A program made the translations under genes and the position numbers. Shown piece after piece: positions 29,323 through 37,216 of a stretch of 64,000 bases of DNA (its first letter is position 1; each line of letters begins with the position of its first letter). Source of the stretch: Gammaproteobacteria bacterium (lineage in GTDB: Bacteria > Pseudomonadota > Gammaproteobacteria > DSM-16500); contig JABDFQ010000007.1 in NCBI GenBank assembly GCA_013286495.1, positions 17,569 through 81,568 on the forward strand, written 5' to 3'. Under the pieces are notes generated by a model. That model saw only the letters and a list, made by a program, of their open reading frames with translations. It was not told the DNA's origin and searched no databases.

Positions 29323-30156
29323 ATGCTTTGGCCTATGCTTAATACAACAGCGCAATCCATTTTATTAAATTTTAAAGAATTCATATTTGAATGTGTTCAG
29401 CAAACTAATCCCAATAAAAATTACTATGCTGTAAAACAGGACGGGGATTTTCATTATTTAACCGAAATTTTATTCCCATTAATGAATGGCATTATTGGTT
29501 TCGATAGTGATCCGCAAGTGATTAATACTAAATGTGAGTCATTAAAAAATCGATTTAGAGAAAAAAATTATCCATTAACCTGGTTTTGGCCACACGATAT
29601 GGATTTACCTCAAGCAGTGGAATCTATTTTTACTAAACAAGGTTTCCATTCCATGGGTAAATATACGTCTGTTGCTGTAGAAGCAGAAAAAGCGCGAAAA
29701 CTACCAATTAAACTAAATACAGAAACAACAATTAGACAGGTTGAAAGTGAAGATCAATTTGAAGCCTTCATGCAGATATCAAAGGATGTTTATGGCATAT
29801 CTTCTGATTCTTTAACTGCCATGATGCGTCTTTATAGCGCCTACAAATCATCTGACAAAATTAAATTATATTTAGCTGAGGTGGCAGGAATGCCTGTTGC
29901 TACGCTATTAGGTTTTTACAATAATAATATACTTGGTCTTTATAACGGCGCGACGCTTGAGGCTTATAGAAAACAAGGTTTATTAACGGCTTTAATGATA
30001 CATGCTGTAAAAGATGCACCTACAGCAAGTTATGTTGTGGCTCAGTTAATGGCAGCACAAAATGCGCGCGGTGTTTGCGATAAACTTGGTTTTAAAGAAT
30101 ATGCCCATTTTATTCCACTTTGCTATGGGTTTGATCTTGGTGCGATTTCGGCATAG
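29323..30156 (+). CDS. GNAT family acetyltransferase
   Basis: 277 aa. The C-terminal half (about 145-265) is a GNAT domain: LYLAEVAGMPVATLLGF, YNGATLEAYRKQGLLTALM with the acetyl-CoA loop RKQGLL, and VCDKLGFKEYAHF. The N-terminal half resembles a degenerate second GNAT lobe. ATG 29323 has gagg 8 nt upstream. Substrate unknown. First gene beyond tRNA-Thr, with a following small-molecule-binding protein 27 bp on, possibly one unit. Confidence 0.8.
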   Translation: MLWPMLNTTAQSILLNFKEFIFECVQQTNPNKNYYAVKQDGDFHYLTEILFPLMNGIIGFDSDPQVINTKCESLKNRFREKNYPLTWFWPHDMDLPQAVESIFTKQGFHSMGKYTSVAVEAEKARKLPIKLNTETTIRQVESEDQFEAFMQISKDVYGISSDSLTAMMRLYSAYKSSDKIKLYLAEVAGMPVATLLGFYNNNILGLYNGATLEAYRKQGLLTALMIHAVKDAPTASYVVAQLMAAQNARGVCDKLGFKEYAHFIPLCYGFDLGAISA

Positions 30157-30183
30157 ATTGCTAATGAATAAAAAGGAATAAAG

Positions 30184-30672
30184 ATGAAGAAAGAATTAAT
30201 AACCAAACCTGAGATTAAATTGATTGGCTTAACAGCAAGAACCAATAATAAAAACGAAATGAACCCACAAATTTCTAAAATTGGAGAATTAGCAGGTCGA
30301 TTTTTAAGTGAAAATATAGCAAGCCAAATATCTAATCGCCAAAATCCTGGCGTAACTTTTTCTGTTTATACTGATTATGATAGTAATGAGTATGGTGATT
30401 ACACATATTTTATTGGTGAAGAAGTTACTTCGTTTGAAAGTATTCCACCAGGCTTGCATCAGTTAACGATACCTGCGACTAAATATCAAAAATTCACTAC
30501 GCAATCAGGAAAAATGCCAGAGATGGTTATAGATGCATGGCAGCAAATCTGGAAAATGACTTCACATGATTTCGGTGGCCATAGAGCTTACATGGCTGAT
30601 TTTGAGATTTATGATCAACGTGCAATTGATCCTGCCAATACAAGTCTGGATATTTATATTGGAATCAAATAA
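30184..30672 (+). CDS. GyrI/Cass2-type effector-binding domain protein
   Basis: 162 aa, a stand-alone AraC-type effector-binding (GyrI-like) fold. Fits the family: KPEIKLIGLTARTNN start, FSVYTDYDSNEYGDYTYFIG midsection, KYQKFTTQSGKMPEMVIDAWQQIW and the closing FEIYDQR...LDIYIGI. Closest in style to the integron-cassette-associated Cass2 group, which binds cationic amphipathic drugs. No DNA-binding domain is attached. Its stop is 12 bp before the left end of the first accessory repeat. Confidence 0.75.
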   Translation: MKKELITKPEIKLIGLTARTNNKNEMNPQISKIGELAGRFLSENIASQISNRQNPGVTFSVYTDYDSNEYGDYTYFIGEEVTSFESIPPGLHQLTIPATKYQKFTTQSGKMPEMVIDAWQQIWKMTSHDFGGHRAYMADFEIYDQRAIDPANTSLDIYIGIK

Positions 30673-30684
30673 AGGTGCGTATGC

Positions 30685-30798
30685 GGTGTCAAGCGTAACC
30701 ACACTGCATAAATATAGATCTCAAAAGATTTTTTAAGTGACTAAATAATATTTTGATACGAGATGTGATCGTTATTCAGCGTGATTATGCTTGTTACC
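30685..30798 (+). repeat. Accessory repeat copy A (full, degenerate right end)
   Basis: 114 bp. Left end GGTGTCAAGCGTAACCACAC, body with AATAATATTTTGATA, right end decayed to GATTATGCTTGTTACC. Starts 12 bp after the GyrI-like gene stop. Confidence 0.85.
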
Positions 30799-30809
30799 AA
30801 TTTTATGTT

Positions 30810-30826
30810 TGTAGTTCGATCCTGCA
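30810..30826 (+). other. tRNA T-arm-like remnant, possible att site
   Basis: TGTAG-TTCGATC-CTGCA: a T stem (one G-U) and loop matching the T arm of the tRNA-Thr at 29230 (TGCAG-TTCGATT-CTGCA) at 15 of 17 positions. It lies about 1.5 kb downstream on the same strand, right after repeat copy A. Consistent with an old integration site at the tRNA 3' end. Confidence 0.45.
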
Positions 30827-30944
30827 CTTTGTTGGTGATATGATATTTGGGAGGGAGCTTTTTCCGCTTTAGGGGTCACCATTTAAAAACACAATACTCT
30901 AGTGCGTAATCGATAGAAGAATACGGTTTGATATTTACCTTTCG

Positions 30945-31352
30945 TTAACTGGTTATTAATTCCATGGCTGCAACAATGTGCGAAACATGAATTGATGCTT
31001 TTGTTCTATCTTTTGCAACGGCAAATACATAATTTGATTTTTTATCTATTGACCAACTATTTTCTTCAACGAGCTCAACATCCATCCACTGACCATCATC
31101 GGATAGTGCGGTTATACGCGTTACAACAAGAATCCGTCCATCAGATGTTAGTAATCCAAAAATCCACCAATCCTGCATCATTCTTGATGTATACCAAGCA
31201 GGCAGGATTTCAAAGGCTCTTCCTGCATCATTGATCATTGCTATCTTCTTTTCAACTTTTTGCCATTGCTTGTGAGTAAACCAAAGGCTACCCCCACCAA
31301 GTAATATTGTTGCAATTAGCATGCATAAATTAATCCAATTATCTACTGACAT
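30945..31352 (-). CDS. Unknown single-helix membrane protein
   Basis: 135 aa from ATG 31352 (aagga 7 nt upstream). One N-terminal membrane helix (LCMLIATILLGGGSLWF, about residues 9-25), then a soluble part with WWIFGLLTSDGRILVVTRI, probably beta-rich. No family recognised. Downstream of the small gene at 31363 on the same strand, 10 bp apart, so likely one transcript. Confidence 0.65.
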   Translation of the reverse strand: MSVDNWINLCMLIATILLGGGSLWFTHKQWQKVEKKIAMINDAGRAFEILPAWYTSRMMQDWWIFGLLTSDGRILVVTRITALSDDGQWMDVELVEENSWSIDKKSNYVFAVAKDRTKASIHVSHIVAAMELITS

Positions 31353-31362
31353 ACATAATTCC

Positions 31363-31620
31363 TTACTTTGTTTTTTTAACATGTATCGCATGATCGCTGC
31401 TTTTATCTGGTTGGAACTCAACAGAATCACCTTCTTGAAGCTTGGCAGTCATATTGTTTTTATAAAGATCATAAAGTAAATCTTCATTATCTTTAATGTC
31501 ACCTACGTGAACCAAGTATGTTTTATTGTCTTCACCTTTAACTATATAGCTATTTGGGTTGGGAGTATTTTCAACTTTATTAACTTTTATAACTTTTCCT
31601 TTCATTGCCTGATTTTTCAT
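31363..31620 (-). CDS. Small basic protein, possibly OB-like
   Basis: 85 aa, lysine-rich. MKGKVIKVNKV followed by YIVKGEDNKTYLVHVGDIK and LQEGDSVEFQPDK reads like a five-strand OB fold of the cold-shock or S1 type, but nucleic-acid-binding signatures are missing. Strong site aggag 7 nt before the ATG. Function unknown. Confidence 0.65.
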   Translation of the reverse strand: MKNQAMKGKVIKVNKVENTPNPNSYIVKGEDNKTYLVHVGDIKDNEDLLYDLYKNNMTAKLQEGDSVEFQPDKSSDHAIHVKKTK

Positions 31621-31672
31621 AGTGCTTCTCCTCGTTTAATTAATGAGACTTTATTTTCATTTTACAACATAC

Positions 31673-31788
31673 GGTGTCAAGCGTAGCCATACTGTAAGAA
31701 GATAGGTCGCAAAAGTTTGTTTTATGTGACGAATAATATTTTGATGTGCGATGGGTGATTGTTATGCAGTATGGTTACGCTTGACATC
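31673..31788 (+). repeat. Accessory repeat copy B (full)
   Basis: 116 bp. GGTGTCAAGCGTAGCCATAC at the left, CAGTATGGTTACGCTTGACA-TC at the right; the ends pair over about 22 bp. The 74-codon frame starting at 31759 begins inside it and is not a gene. From its end to 32143 (355 bp) there is no complete gene; small hairpins and a coding relic are described separately. Confidence 0.93.
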
Positions 31789-31994
31789 GGTTTTTTGATA
31801 CCAGTTTTTTTATTATCTCAATTCTATCGGCGTGAAGGGAAAAACGCCTCAGGTTTCATTATAAAAACGTTGCGATTTTGTTTTAACACTATGAAATTAC
31901 TTTGGAAGAGGCATGTTAATACATGGCCTATAATAATGAAGGAGATTGACCATTTCCATGTCGCCATCGGTCATGGCGGCTAGGTAAATGTCGC

Positions 31995-32087
31995 TTGGGG
32001 GTAGATGCCCTTATAGAACAGGCGGTTTATCGAAATCGATGGCTGATTGATCATAAGGCAATCGACGACGTAGCAACACGTCGTTAA
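31995..32087 (+). other. Possible coding remnant
   Basis: Thirty codons ending in TAA that read like protein (GVDALIEQAVYRNRWLIDHK, then AIDDVATRR) with no ATG; the upstream part of the frame is closed by a TGA. Probably the tail of a decayed gene. Family not recognised. Confidence 0.25.
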
Positions 32088-32106
32088 ATAAGGCGGTGAA
32101 TTGGTT

Positions 32107-32124
32107 ATTCACTCGCGAGTGAAT
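32107..32124. promoter_or_regulatory. 18-bp perfect palindrome
   Basis: ATTCACTCGCGAGTGAAT, 20 bp before a mini-ORF and 180 bp before the 32307 gene. Size and symmetry suit a dimeric repressor operator. A further hairpin (CGGTAGG...CCTTACCG, about 32252-32275) lies in the leader of the 32307 gene. Confidence 0.4.
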
Positions 32125-32143
32125 GTAATCAATGAGGTATCAA

Positions 32144-32224
32144 ATGATTACTTTAACTTTCAAGGTAGCAATAGATGCTAAATCAGTTAGGCAATTAATA
32201 TTGATATTGATCCTGGCTGTTAAA
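32144..32224 (+). CDS. Possible 26-aa hydrophobic peptide
   Basis: MITLTFKVAIDAKSVRQ followed by a run of Leu/Ile ending in AV and a stop. A tgagg site sits 6 nt before the ATG. After the stop, a +1 shift would continue as KLALLIL, so it may be a frameshifted remnant. If real it would be a small membrane peptide. Confidence 0.3.
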
Positions 32225-32306
32225 TTGGCTCTATTAATACTTTAAGAACCCGGTAGGGGCGCAAGTCCTTACCGCTATCAATTCTTATAGAGAGGAGGAA
32301 ACAAAA

Positions 32307-32513
32307 ATGACAGGAAAATTTCCAAAAGGCTTGGATAATCGCATGCGTGATAAGAATGGTGAAATACGAGAAAAAAGAGGTGATACATTACTCAAGAGCA
32401 TACGTAAGGAACATCCAAATTTTTACCCTGAATTCAGAGGTAATATGAAACTTGGTACATTAAGGGAGATCAAAAACTCTACTTTTAGTGAGTTAATAAA
32501 AAAAGCAAAATAG
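32307..32513 (+). CDS. Small charged protein, unknown
   Basis: 68 aa with an unusually strong ribosome site (gagaggagg). Highly basic: GLDNRMRDKNGEIREKRGDT, then RKEHPNF and GTLREIKNSTFSELIKK. It resembles short conserved proteins of the RDK-G-IR-KR-DT / GTLR type found on mobile DNA, but no function is known to me. It sits between repeat copies B and C. Confidence 0.65.
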   Translation: MTGKFPKGLDNRMRDKNGEIREKRGDTLLKSIRKEHPNFYPEFRGNMKLGTLREIKNSTFSELIKKAK

Positions 32514-32643
32514 AAAAATAAGAATTTTAACTGCCTTTTTCTTAAACGGGGATTGCATTTTCATTTGGCTGTATTCTTGTCATGGGAAATCATCATTTCG
32601 CCTGTCTTATCGCTTATTCTTCCATTCTCACCACTGAACATAC

Positions 32644-32710
32644 TGTGTCGAGTGTAACCACACTGAATAAATACAGACCTTAAGAGCCTGCTTTATCTGA
32701 CCAATAAAAA
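32644..32710 (+). repeat. Accessory repeat copy C (right end lost)
   Basis: About 67 bp related to the left half: TGTGTCGAGTGTAACCACAC then AATAAATACAGACCTTAAGAG, fading after TCTGACCAATAA. Most diverged copy. Confidence 0.75.
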
Positions 32711-32772
32711 CCAACTGCTTTTTATTATCTGCATATTAAGCCGATAATTGTTTTTTAATTTCAGGACTACTA

Positions 32773-33609
32773 TCAACCATGAAGCCATGCGAACATTTTT
32801 GATAATTCCTGCCAAAATTGTTCTTTTGGCGGCAGCATTGGAACTTGATGTGACAACATATTAATCCATTCGCTTTCCAGTTCATGTAGTTTCGGATGTG
32901 TTGCCATCAATTCCATGGTTGGCAGTGATATAGCCTTGAATTGGCATTTCTTTTTTAGCACATCAAAAATGACGACAGGCTTTTCATCTGAAATATGATT
33001 ATAGAGATGTATCACATCGTATAAATCACGCGGCCGTGCTCTTTCACTGAGTGCCCTGATTTTTTCCGCAAAAATTTCTGAAAAGTTGTAGCAAAATGAT
33101 TGAATGTTATTGGAAGAAATATCGGAATAGGAGTGATGAACATTTTGTAGTGCTGGTGGCAGAACAAGAAGTTCTTCGGCTGTTAAATCAAGTTTGATGC
33201 GGTAAGGATTATTTTTGCGTTGCAATGGACCAACATAGTTAAGTCGTCCTTCAACTGTAGTTTTACCATCGTTATTTTGATAAATTTCGAAACCGATTGT
33301 ATCTTCAATGATTTCAATACCAGTTGCATCATAAACCCATTTACCAATATTTTTAAAACGATCAGTTAAAAATTTTTCATTAATATGATCGGCATCAATT
33401 AGTGTGTAGTCCAAATCTTCAGAAAAACGATATGTTTCAAAGTAGCATTTTTTCAAACAAGTACCATCTTTGAAAATCCATTTCTCAAATAATTCAGTAT
33501 CATTTGCTATACCAGCTAATAACCATCCGAGTACATAATCTTTTTCTATAGTATTAACAGGCAAGCTAAATTGCCGGGCAAATTCCATTATTTCCTGTTT
33601 ATCTATCAT
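32773..33609 (-). CDS. AbiEii-type nucleotidyltransferase toxin
   Basis: 278 aa. Toxin of a type IV abortive-infection toxin/antitoxin pair; AbiEii enzymes transfer nucleotides to targets and stop growth. The polymerase-beta-like motif is at residues 46-67: KDGTCLKKCYFETYRFSEDL followed by D, giving the D-x-D pair Asp65/Asp67. The usual GG before T is DG here. Downstream SERARPRDLYDVIHLY matches the family. One base separates its ATG from the AbiEi-like stop, so the pair is translationally coupled. Confidence 0.9.
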   Translation of the reverse strand: MIDKQEIMEFARQFSLPVNTIEKDYVLGWLLAGIANDTELFEKWIFKDGTCLKKCYFETYRFSEDLDYTLIDADHINEKFLTDRFKNIGKWVYDATGIEIIEDTIGFEIYQNNDGKTTVEGRLNYVGPLQRKNNPYRIKLDLTAEELLVLPPALQNVHHSYSDISSNNIQSFCYNFSEIFAEKIRALSERARPRDLYDVIHLYNHISDEKPVVIFDVLKKKCQFKAISLPTMELMATHPKLHELESEWINMLSHQVPMLPPKEQFWQELSKMFAWLHG

Positions 33610-33610
33610 T

Positions 33611-34411
33611 TTATTCTTTCCAGTGTGCTGGTACCCATAAGCGCCAACGAGTGATTAATTTATCAGCTTCAAGTTGAGGGTCAAGTTTGGTTTTGCTGAT
33701 AGTAACTTGTTTTTTGCATTCATCAATAATTACTTGTTCATCAGCAGCATATTTTTCCAGTAAAAAACCCAATCGTTTGAAAACAGCACTATTGTTAAGT
33801 CGATTTGCATAGTTTATTAATAATGGCAAATTTTTATGTTCCGATTTTAAGTATTCTTTTAACATGTCGACTGTCATGCGTATGCCCCCGCCTAGTTTCG
33901 GATCAACTAAAAAATCAAGAATGGTGCGTGTGGGATCGGAAATCGAAATTTTTACTTTTTTTTGCCAAATAGTATTGAGCCCAAATAAAGCTTTTTTTGA
34001 AATGGTGTGTACCAAAAAATCTGTACCATTTATAGTGGGCTTGCGGTTTCTGGGTCGTGCAGTAGTTAGCACAACCAGCGTGCGAAATATTTGTTCCGTC
34101 AAACCCCAGTATTCTGCTGCGCTTAAACCGCCGATGTAGCAAGGATGAAACAATTTGTCTGCAACAATCCATGGATGCTCAAGCGATATATCAGCCGTGG
34201 TTGATTCCAGGGGTATGGGTATATATAGCCCGCGTTTAATGCGTGACACCCATCCTTTGTTTGCCCAGCGTGCTAATAATTTTGCGGCGTGTTCTCTTGA
34301 TAGACCTAAAAGCACGGCAGCTTCATGAACGGAAATAGTATGCTGAGTGCCGCGTAGCAATATTGCTATTCGTTCGCGATCTAGTTTACCTATGCCTGAT
34401 GGCTGCTTCAT
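33611..34411 (-). CDS. AbiEi-type antitoxin/repressor
   Basis: 266 aa. N-terminal winged helix (HTISVHEAAVLLGLSREHAA, then LARWANKGWVSRIKRGLYIP) followed by the AbiEi C-terminal antitoxin domain (HPCYIGGLSAAEYWGL, DPTRTILDFLVDPKLGGGI). Antitoxins of this type act as non-interacting counterparts and repress their own promoter by binding inverted repeats; such repeats are visible just upstream. Confidence 0.9.
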   Translation of the reverse strand: MKQPSGIGKLDRERIAILLRGTQHTISVHEAAVLLGLSREHAAKLLARWANKGWVSRIKRGLYIPIPLESTTADISLEHPWIVADKLFHPCYIGGLSAAEYWGLTEQIFRTLVVLTTARPRNRKPTINGTDFLVHTISKKALFGLNTIWQKKVKISISDPTRTILDFLVDPKLGGGIRMTVDMLKEYLKSEHKNLPLLINYANRLNNSAVFKRLGFLLEKYAADEQVIIDECKKQVTISKTKLDPQLEADKLITRWRLWVPAHWKE

Positions 34412-34414
34412 TTT

Positions 34415-34473
34415 GGTACCTTACAAGAGTATTATTTCATGTATTATATGAATTATAGCGCTCAAAAGGTACC
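34415..34473 (-). promoter_or_regulatory. Candidate AbiEi operator
   Basis: GGTACCTT (34415-34422) and its inverse AAGGTACC (34466-34473) are 43 bp apart and flank an AT-rich promoter region with TATTAT/ATATGAAT boxes. They begin 4 bp before the antitoxin ATG. AbiEi proteins are known to bind paired inverted repeats for negative autoregulation. Confidence 0.55.
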
Positions 34474-34636
34474 TATTTGCAACTGACACGCTCATATTTC
34501 AAAGTTGGCGGGTAACATTTAAACCCATAAAAATGTTACATATGCTCTTGATATATACGTTGTTTTTGAGCGTGCAGATGCAGTATGTTTTAAATGTAAA
34601 AATTATTCATTAAACAGCAAGATATAAGGATTACCT

Positions 34637-35308
34637 GTGCTAAATTTCTTACGCATTTTATTACTACTCCTGATATTCTCATCAACCCCGACATCACTCG
34701 CAAACGATCAATTACAACCTGCTGTCACGCAACCGATTCCCGTCGCTGATATTGTTGGATTTGCTGATTACCCACCATTTGTTAAAAAACTCATTCGCAA
34801 TGCGACATCATTATCGCAAAAGAACTTAACATATCTGTATGGTTCAGCAGATCCCAAAAATAAAGGCATGGATTGTTCTGGTACCATTTATTATTTATTA
34901 ACCAGCAATGATGTGAAAAATGTTCCCCGCTCAGCCGATGAGATGTATCAATGGGTTAAAAACATCGGCACTTTAAATCAGGTTCATACGAATGATTTTA
35001 ATTCCACAGAGTTCGCGAACTTAAAACCCGGAGATTTGTTATTCTGGTCTGGTACATATGACAAAGGAAATTCGAACACCATCACACATGTCATGTTGTA
35101 TCTTGGCGAAAATACCAAACACGCACGACTCATGTTTGGCGCGAGTGATGGCAGGACTTATCAGAATAAAAAAATGTGGGGAGTGAGCGTATTCGATTTT
35201 AAATTACCAGCAAAAGAAGATACGGCGAAATTTGTTGGATATAGTCGCATTCCACTCACCGCAAAAACGGTGAAACCGGTGTCAAGCGTAATCACACTGC
35301 ATAAATAA
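34637..35308 (+). CDS. Exported NlpC/P60 hydrolase, tail built from a repeat
   Basis: 223 aa, GTG start with aagga 6 nt upstream. Signal peptide (FLRILLLLLIFSSTPTSLA). NlpC/P60 cysteine-peptidase core: Cys80 in GMDCSGTIYYLL, His151 in ITHVMLYLG, with NLKPGDLLFWSG before it. Such enzymes cut peptidoglycan peptides or act on other gamma-glutamyl/amide bonds. A close paralog lies at 43984. Here the protein runs 15 residues further because its last ten codons and stop (PVSSVITLHK) are the left end of repeat copy D. Confidence 0.9.
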   Translation: MLNFLRILLLLLIFSSTPTSLANDQLQPAVTQPIPVADIVGFADYPPFVKKLIRNATSLSQKNLTYLYGSADPKNKGMDCSGTIYYLLTSNDVKNVPRSADEMYQWVKNIGTLNQVHTNDFNSTEFANLKPGDLLFWSGTYDKGNSNTITHVMLYLGENTKHARLMFGASDGRTYQNKKMWGVSVFDFKLPAKEDTAKFVGYSRIPLTAKTVKPVSSVITLHK

Positions 35309-35312
35309 GACA
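35278..35312 (+). repeat. Accessory repeat copy D (left end only)
   Basis: GGTGTCAAGCGTAATCACAC then TGCATAAATAA; followed by GACACC, which could be the last bases of the right end after an internal deletion. Overlaps the 3' end of the NlpC/P60 gene. Confidence 0.88.
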
Positions 35313-35377
35313 CCGTTTTTCGATATTAATCAACCTGAGATTGAGCTTGCCTATCGTCTACGCAAAAATTAAGACTT

Positions 35378-36445
35378 TTACTCAAATCTAAATCCCTTAT
35401 TTTCTACCACATCTCGCTCAATCAATTCACCAGATAGCTGCACCTTAAACTTATTTGCTATTGCAATAGCTTTATTAACTTGCGTAATGACTTCCGGATT
35501 ATTCAAGACTCCTTGCCCCAAATTATGCTTCATGGCATTTAGCATTATTAAGCTTAAATTTCTTATTTGTTGCGCTGTCATATCGCTGTTATCTGTATAA
35601 ATATCAGTATTATTGCCTTGTTTATAAAATAATGCGCTGTCATACCATTGTTTTGCATACCGGCGTTTAAGATGCTCAATCGCTACAGCCAAAACGCAAA
35701 TTGAACCTGAATGACAATTCGAATTAATCAAATCAAAATACTGGGCGTTGCAAATCAGAGTATCAACTTGCGATATGATGGATTTAATTTCTTTGCCGGT
35801 AAAAAGAGCCTCGGAAATAACACATTCAAATGCGGCGCGAGGAAAGAGTATATATTTTTTCTCATTATCAATTTTCGATTTGATATTATGTTGATACAAA
35901 TTTTCCAGGAAACCAGAAGGATTAGTTTGATTAAAAAATGTCATGATTCTTCCATAAACAAACACTCCTTTCTTCTCTTTCAAATATGCATCCTTCTCTT
36001 CTTCAGACTGCATTTTTTTCAGATCATTCATTATCTGCTGCGGTACTAGCGTTATTGAAGAATGCTTAAATTGTGATTTTTCCACGAATAATTCAAGATA
36101 TTCAGCAAAACCTCGTTTAATGCAGTGACCCAAATAGTAGCGCTCTCCTTCATCCAGCTGGTCTGGATCAGTACCTGATAGATACGAATGTCGAATCAAG
36201 GGCAATTCATGATTATGACTCGCTTGCAGTGTTTCATTCGGAAGAGAGGCAAGTGATTTATTCCGCGACTGCCAGTAACTTAAGGTAAATGCGCCAATAA
36301 TAATTGCACGTATTGCCAGATAAAATAACCAGCTGTCTTGATCATTTAGAAGAAAATATGCTGCTGAGCCAAACAACAGACTCCAGGAAATATCTTTTCT
36401 TATGTCGTGATAGGTGACTTCAATTTTGTTTGCGGCTGAAAGCAT
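35378..36445 (-). CDS. Unknown protein with two N-terminal membrane helices
   Basis: 355 aa. Two adjacent hydrophobic helices (about 19-36, SLLFGSAAYFLL, and 41-58, YLAIRAIIIGAFTLSYW) anchor a large hydrophilic part. No catalytic motif recognised. Flanked by repeat copies D and E. The tail (SGELIERDVVENKGFRFE) is charged. Could be a secreted-system substrate or an inner-membrane protein of unknown role. Confidence 0.7.
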   Translation of the reverse strand: MLSAANKIEVTYHDIRKDISWSLLFGSAAYFLLNDQDSWLFYLAIRAIIIGAFTLSYWQSRNKSLASLPNETLQASHNHELPLIRHSYLSGTDPDQLDEGERYYLGHCIKRGFAEYLELFVEKSQFKHSSITLVPQQIMNDLKKMQSEEEKDAYLKEKKGVFVYGRIMTFFNQTNPSGFLENLYQHNIKSKIDNEKKYILFPRAAFECVISEALFTGKEIKSIISQVDTLICNAQYFDLINSNCHSGSICVLAVAIEHLKRRYAKQWYDSALFYKQGNNTDIYTDNSDMTAQQIRNLSLIMLNAMKHNLGQGVLNNPEVITQVNKAIAIANKFKVQLSGELIERDVVENKGFRFE

Positions 36446-36524
36446 AAATGTTTTTTCCTGTCTTGATCAGATTTTGTTGACTGGTCAAGCCCCGATAAAT
36501 AGTGCAATGCAAAAATGGAAAAAT

Positions 36525-36562
36525 CGTAAGCGTTGACCGATGCATATCGGCCAACGCTTACG
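36525..36562. terminator. Hairpin beside repeat copy E
   Basis: CGTAAGCGTTGACCGAT pairs with ATCGGCCAACGCTTACG (one mismatch) around a 4-nt loop. No T run follows. It lies upstream of the 35378 gene, in its 5' region, so it may be an operator or a remnant rather than a terminator. Confidence 0.45.
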
Positions 36563-36580
36563 GATGTTTGGTCGCAAGAC

Positions 36581-36690
36581 GGTGTCAAGCGTAACCAACT
36601 GCATATAGGTCTCAAGTCTGTTTTATGCGATGAAATAATATTTTGATATGAGATGAGTGATTGTTATGCAGTATGGTTACGCTTGACACC
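36581..36690 (+). repeat. Accessory repeat copy E (full, best termini)
   Basis: 110 bp. GGTGTCAAGCGTAACC at the left and GGTTACGCTTGACACC at the right are exact complements; pairing continues inward (ACTGCATA/TATGCAGT) after one bulged base, about 25 bp in all. No target-site duplication is visible. Confidence 0.95.
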
Positions 36691-36720
36691 AATCTGCATT
36701 AGAATATCTAATTATCTCTA

Positions 36721-37215
36721 TCAACCTTCATTAATCATTTTTTCAAGTCTTTTTACTTTACTAAGAATTTCCTCAAAATTAGGTGCATCGCCAAAAAACA
36801 TTTCTGTCATTTTTTTGCAATCATCATATTGCTTTATTAAAATAGGTTTCACTTCATCAGCAATTTTCATCTTTACTCTATTGCTAAGCTGCTCAAGCAA
36901 TTTACCACGCTGGTTTCCAGTTTTAGCCGTAATTGGATCATTATCACCTATGATGCCGATATAGGATTTCGCTAAGGTTAAATCAATGTCCTCTGAAAAT
37001 CGATCTATTATGTTATAGCATTTTGAAAGTGAAGTGCCGCCTTTGAAGGTAATGTCTGGTGCGAGGGAGGGGTTTGAAAATATTTGGTCGAGACTCCAGC
37101 ATACCCAAAAATCTTTTTCAATGATTACAGGATTGTGAATGTTTGCTGAGCGATTGGTGGCTTCCTGAAATAATTGCGCACGCTTATTTCGAGACAGAGA
37201 AAGCAGTTCTTTCAT
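36721..37215 (-). pseudogene. Truncated AbiEii-type toxin
   Basis: 164 aa, about half of the normal 280-300. The N-terminal catalytic motif is intact (FKGGTSLSKCYNIIDRFSED followed by IDL), but the chain ends at EKMINEG, 30 bp before the right end of repeat copy E; the C-terminal half is gone. The deletion probably happened together with repeat insertion or rearrangement. Likely an inactive toxin, although its antitoxin-like partner is intact. Confidence 0.8.
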
Positions 37216-37216
37216 T

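Noticed and set aside
31759..31983. 74-codon ORF
   Set aside because: Starts inside repeat copy B, no ribosome site, and its text has no coding character.
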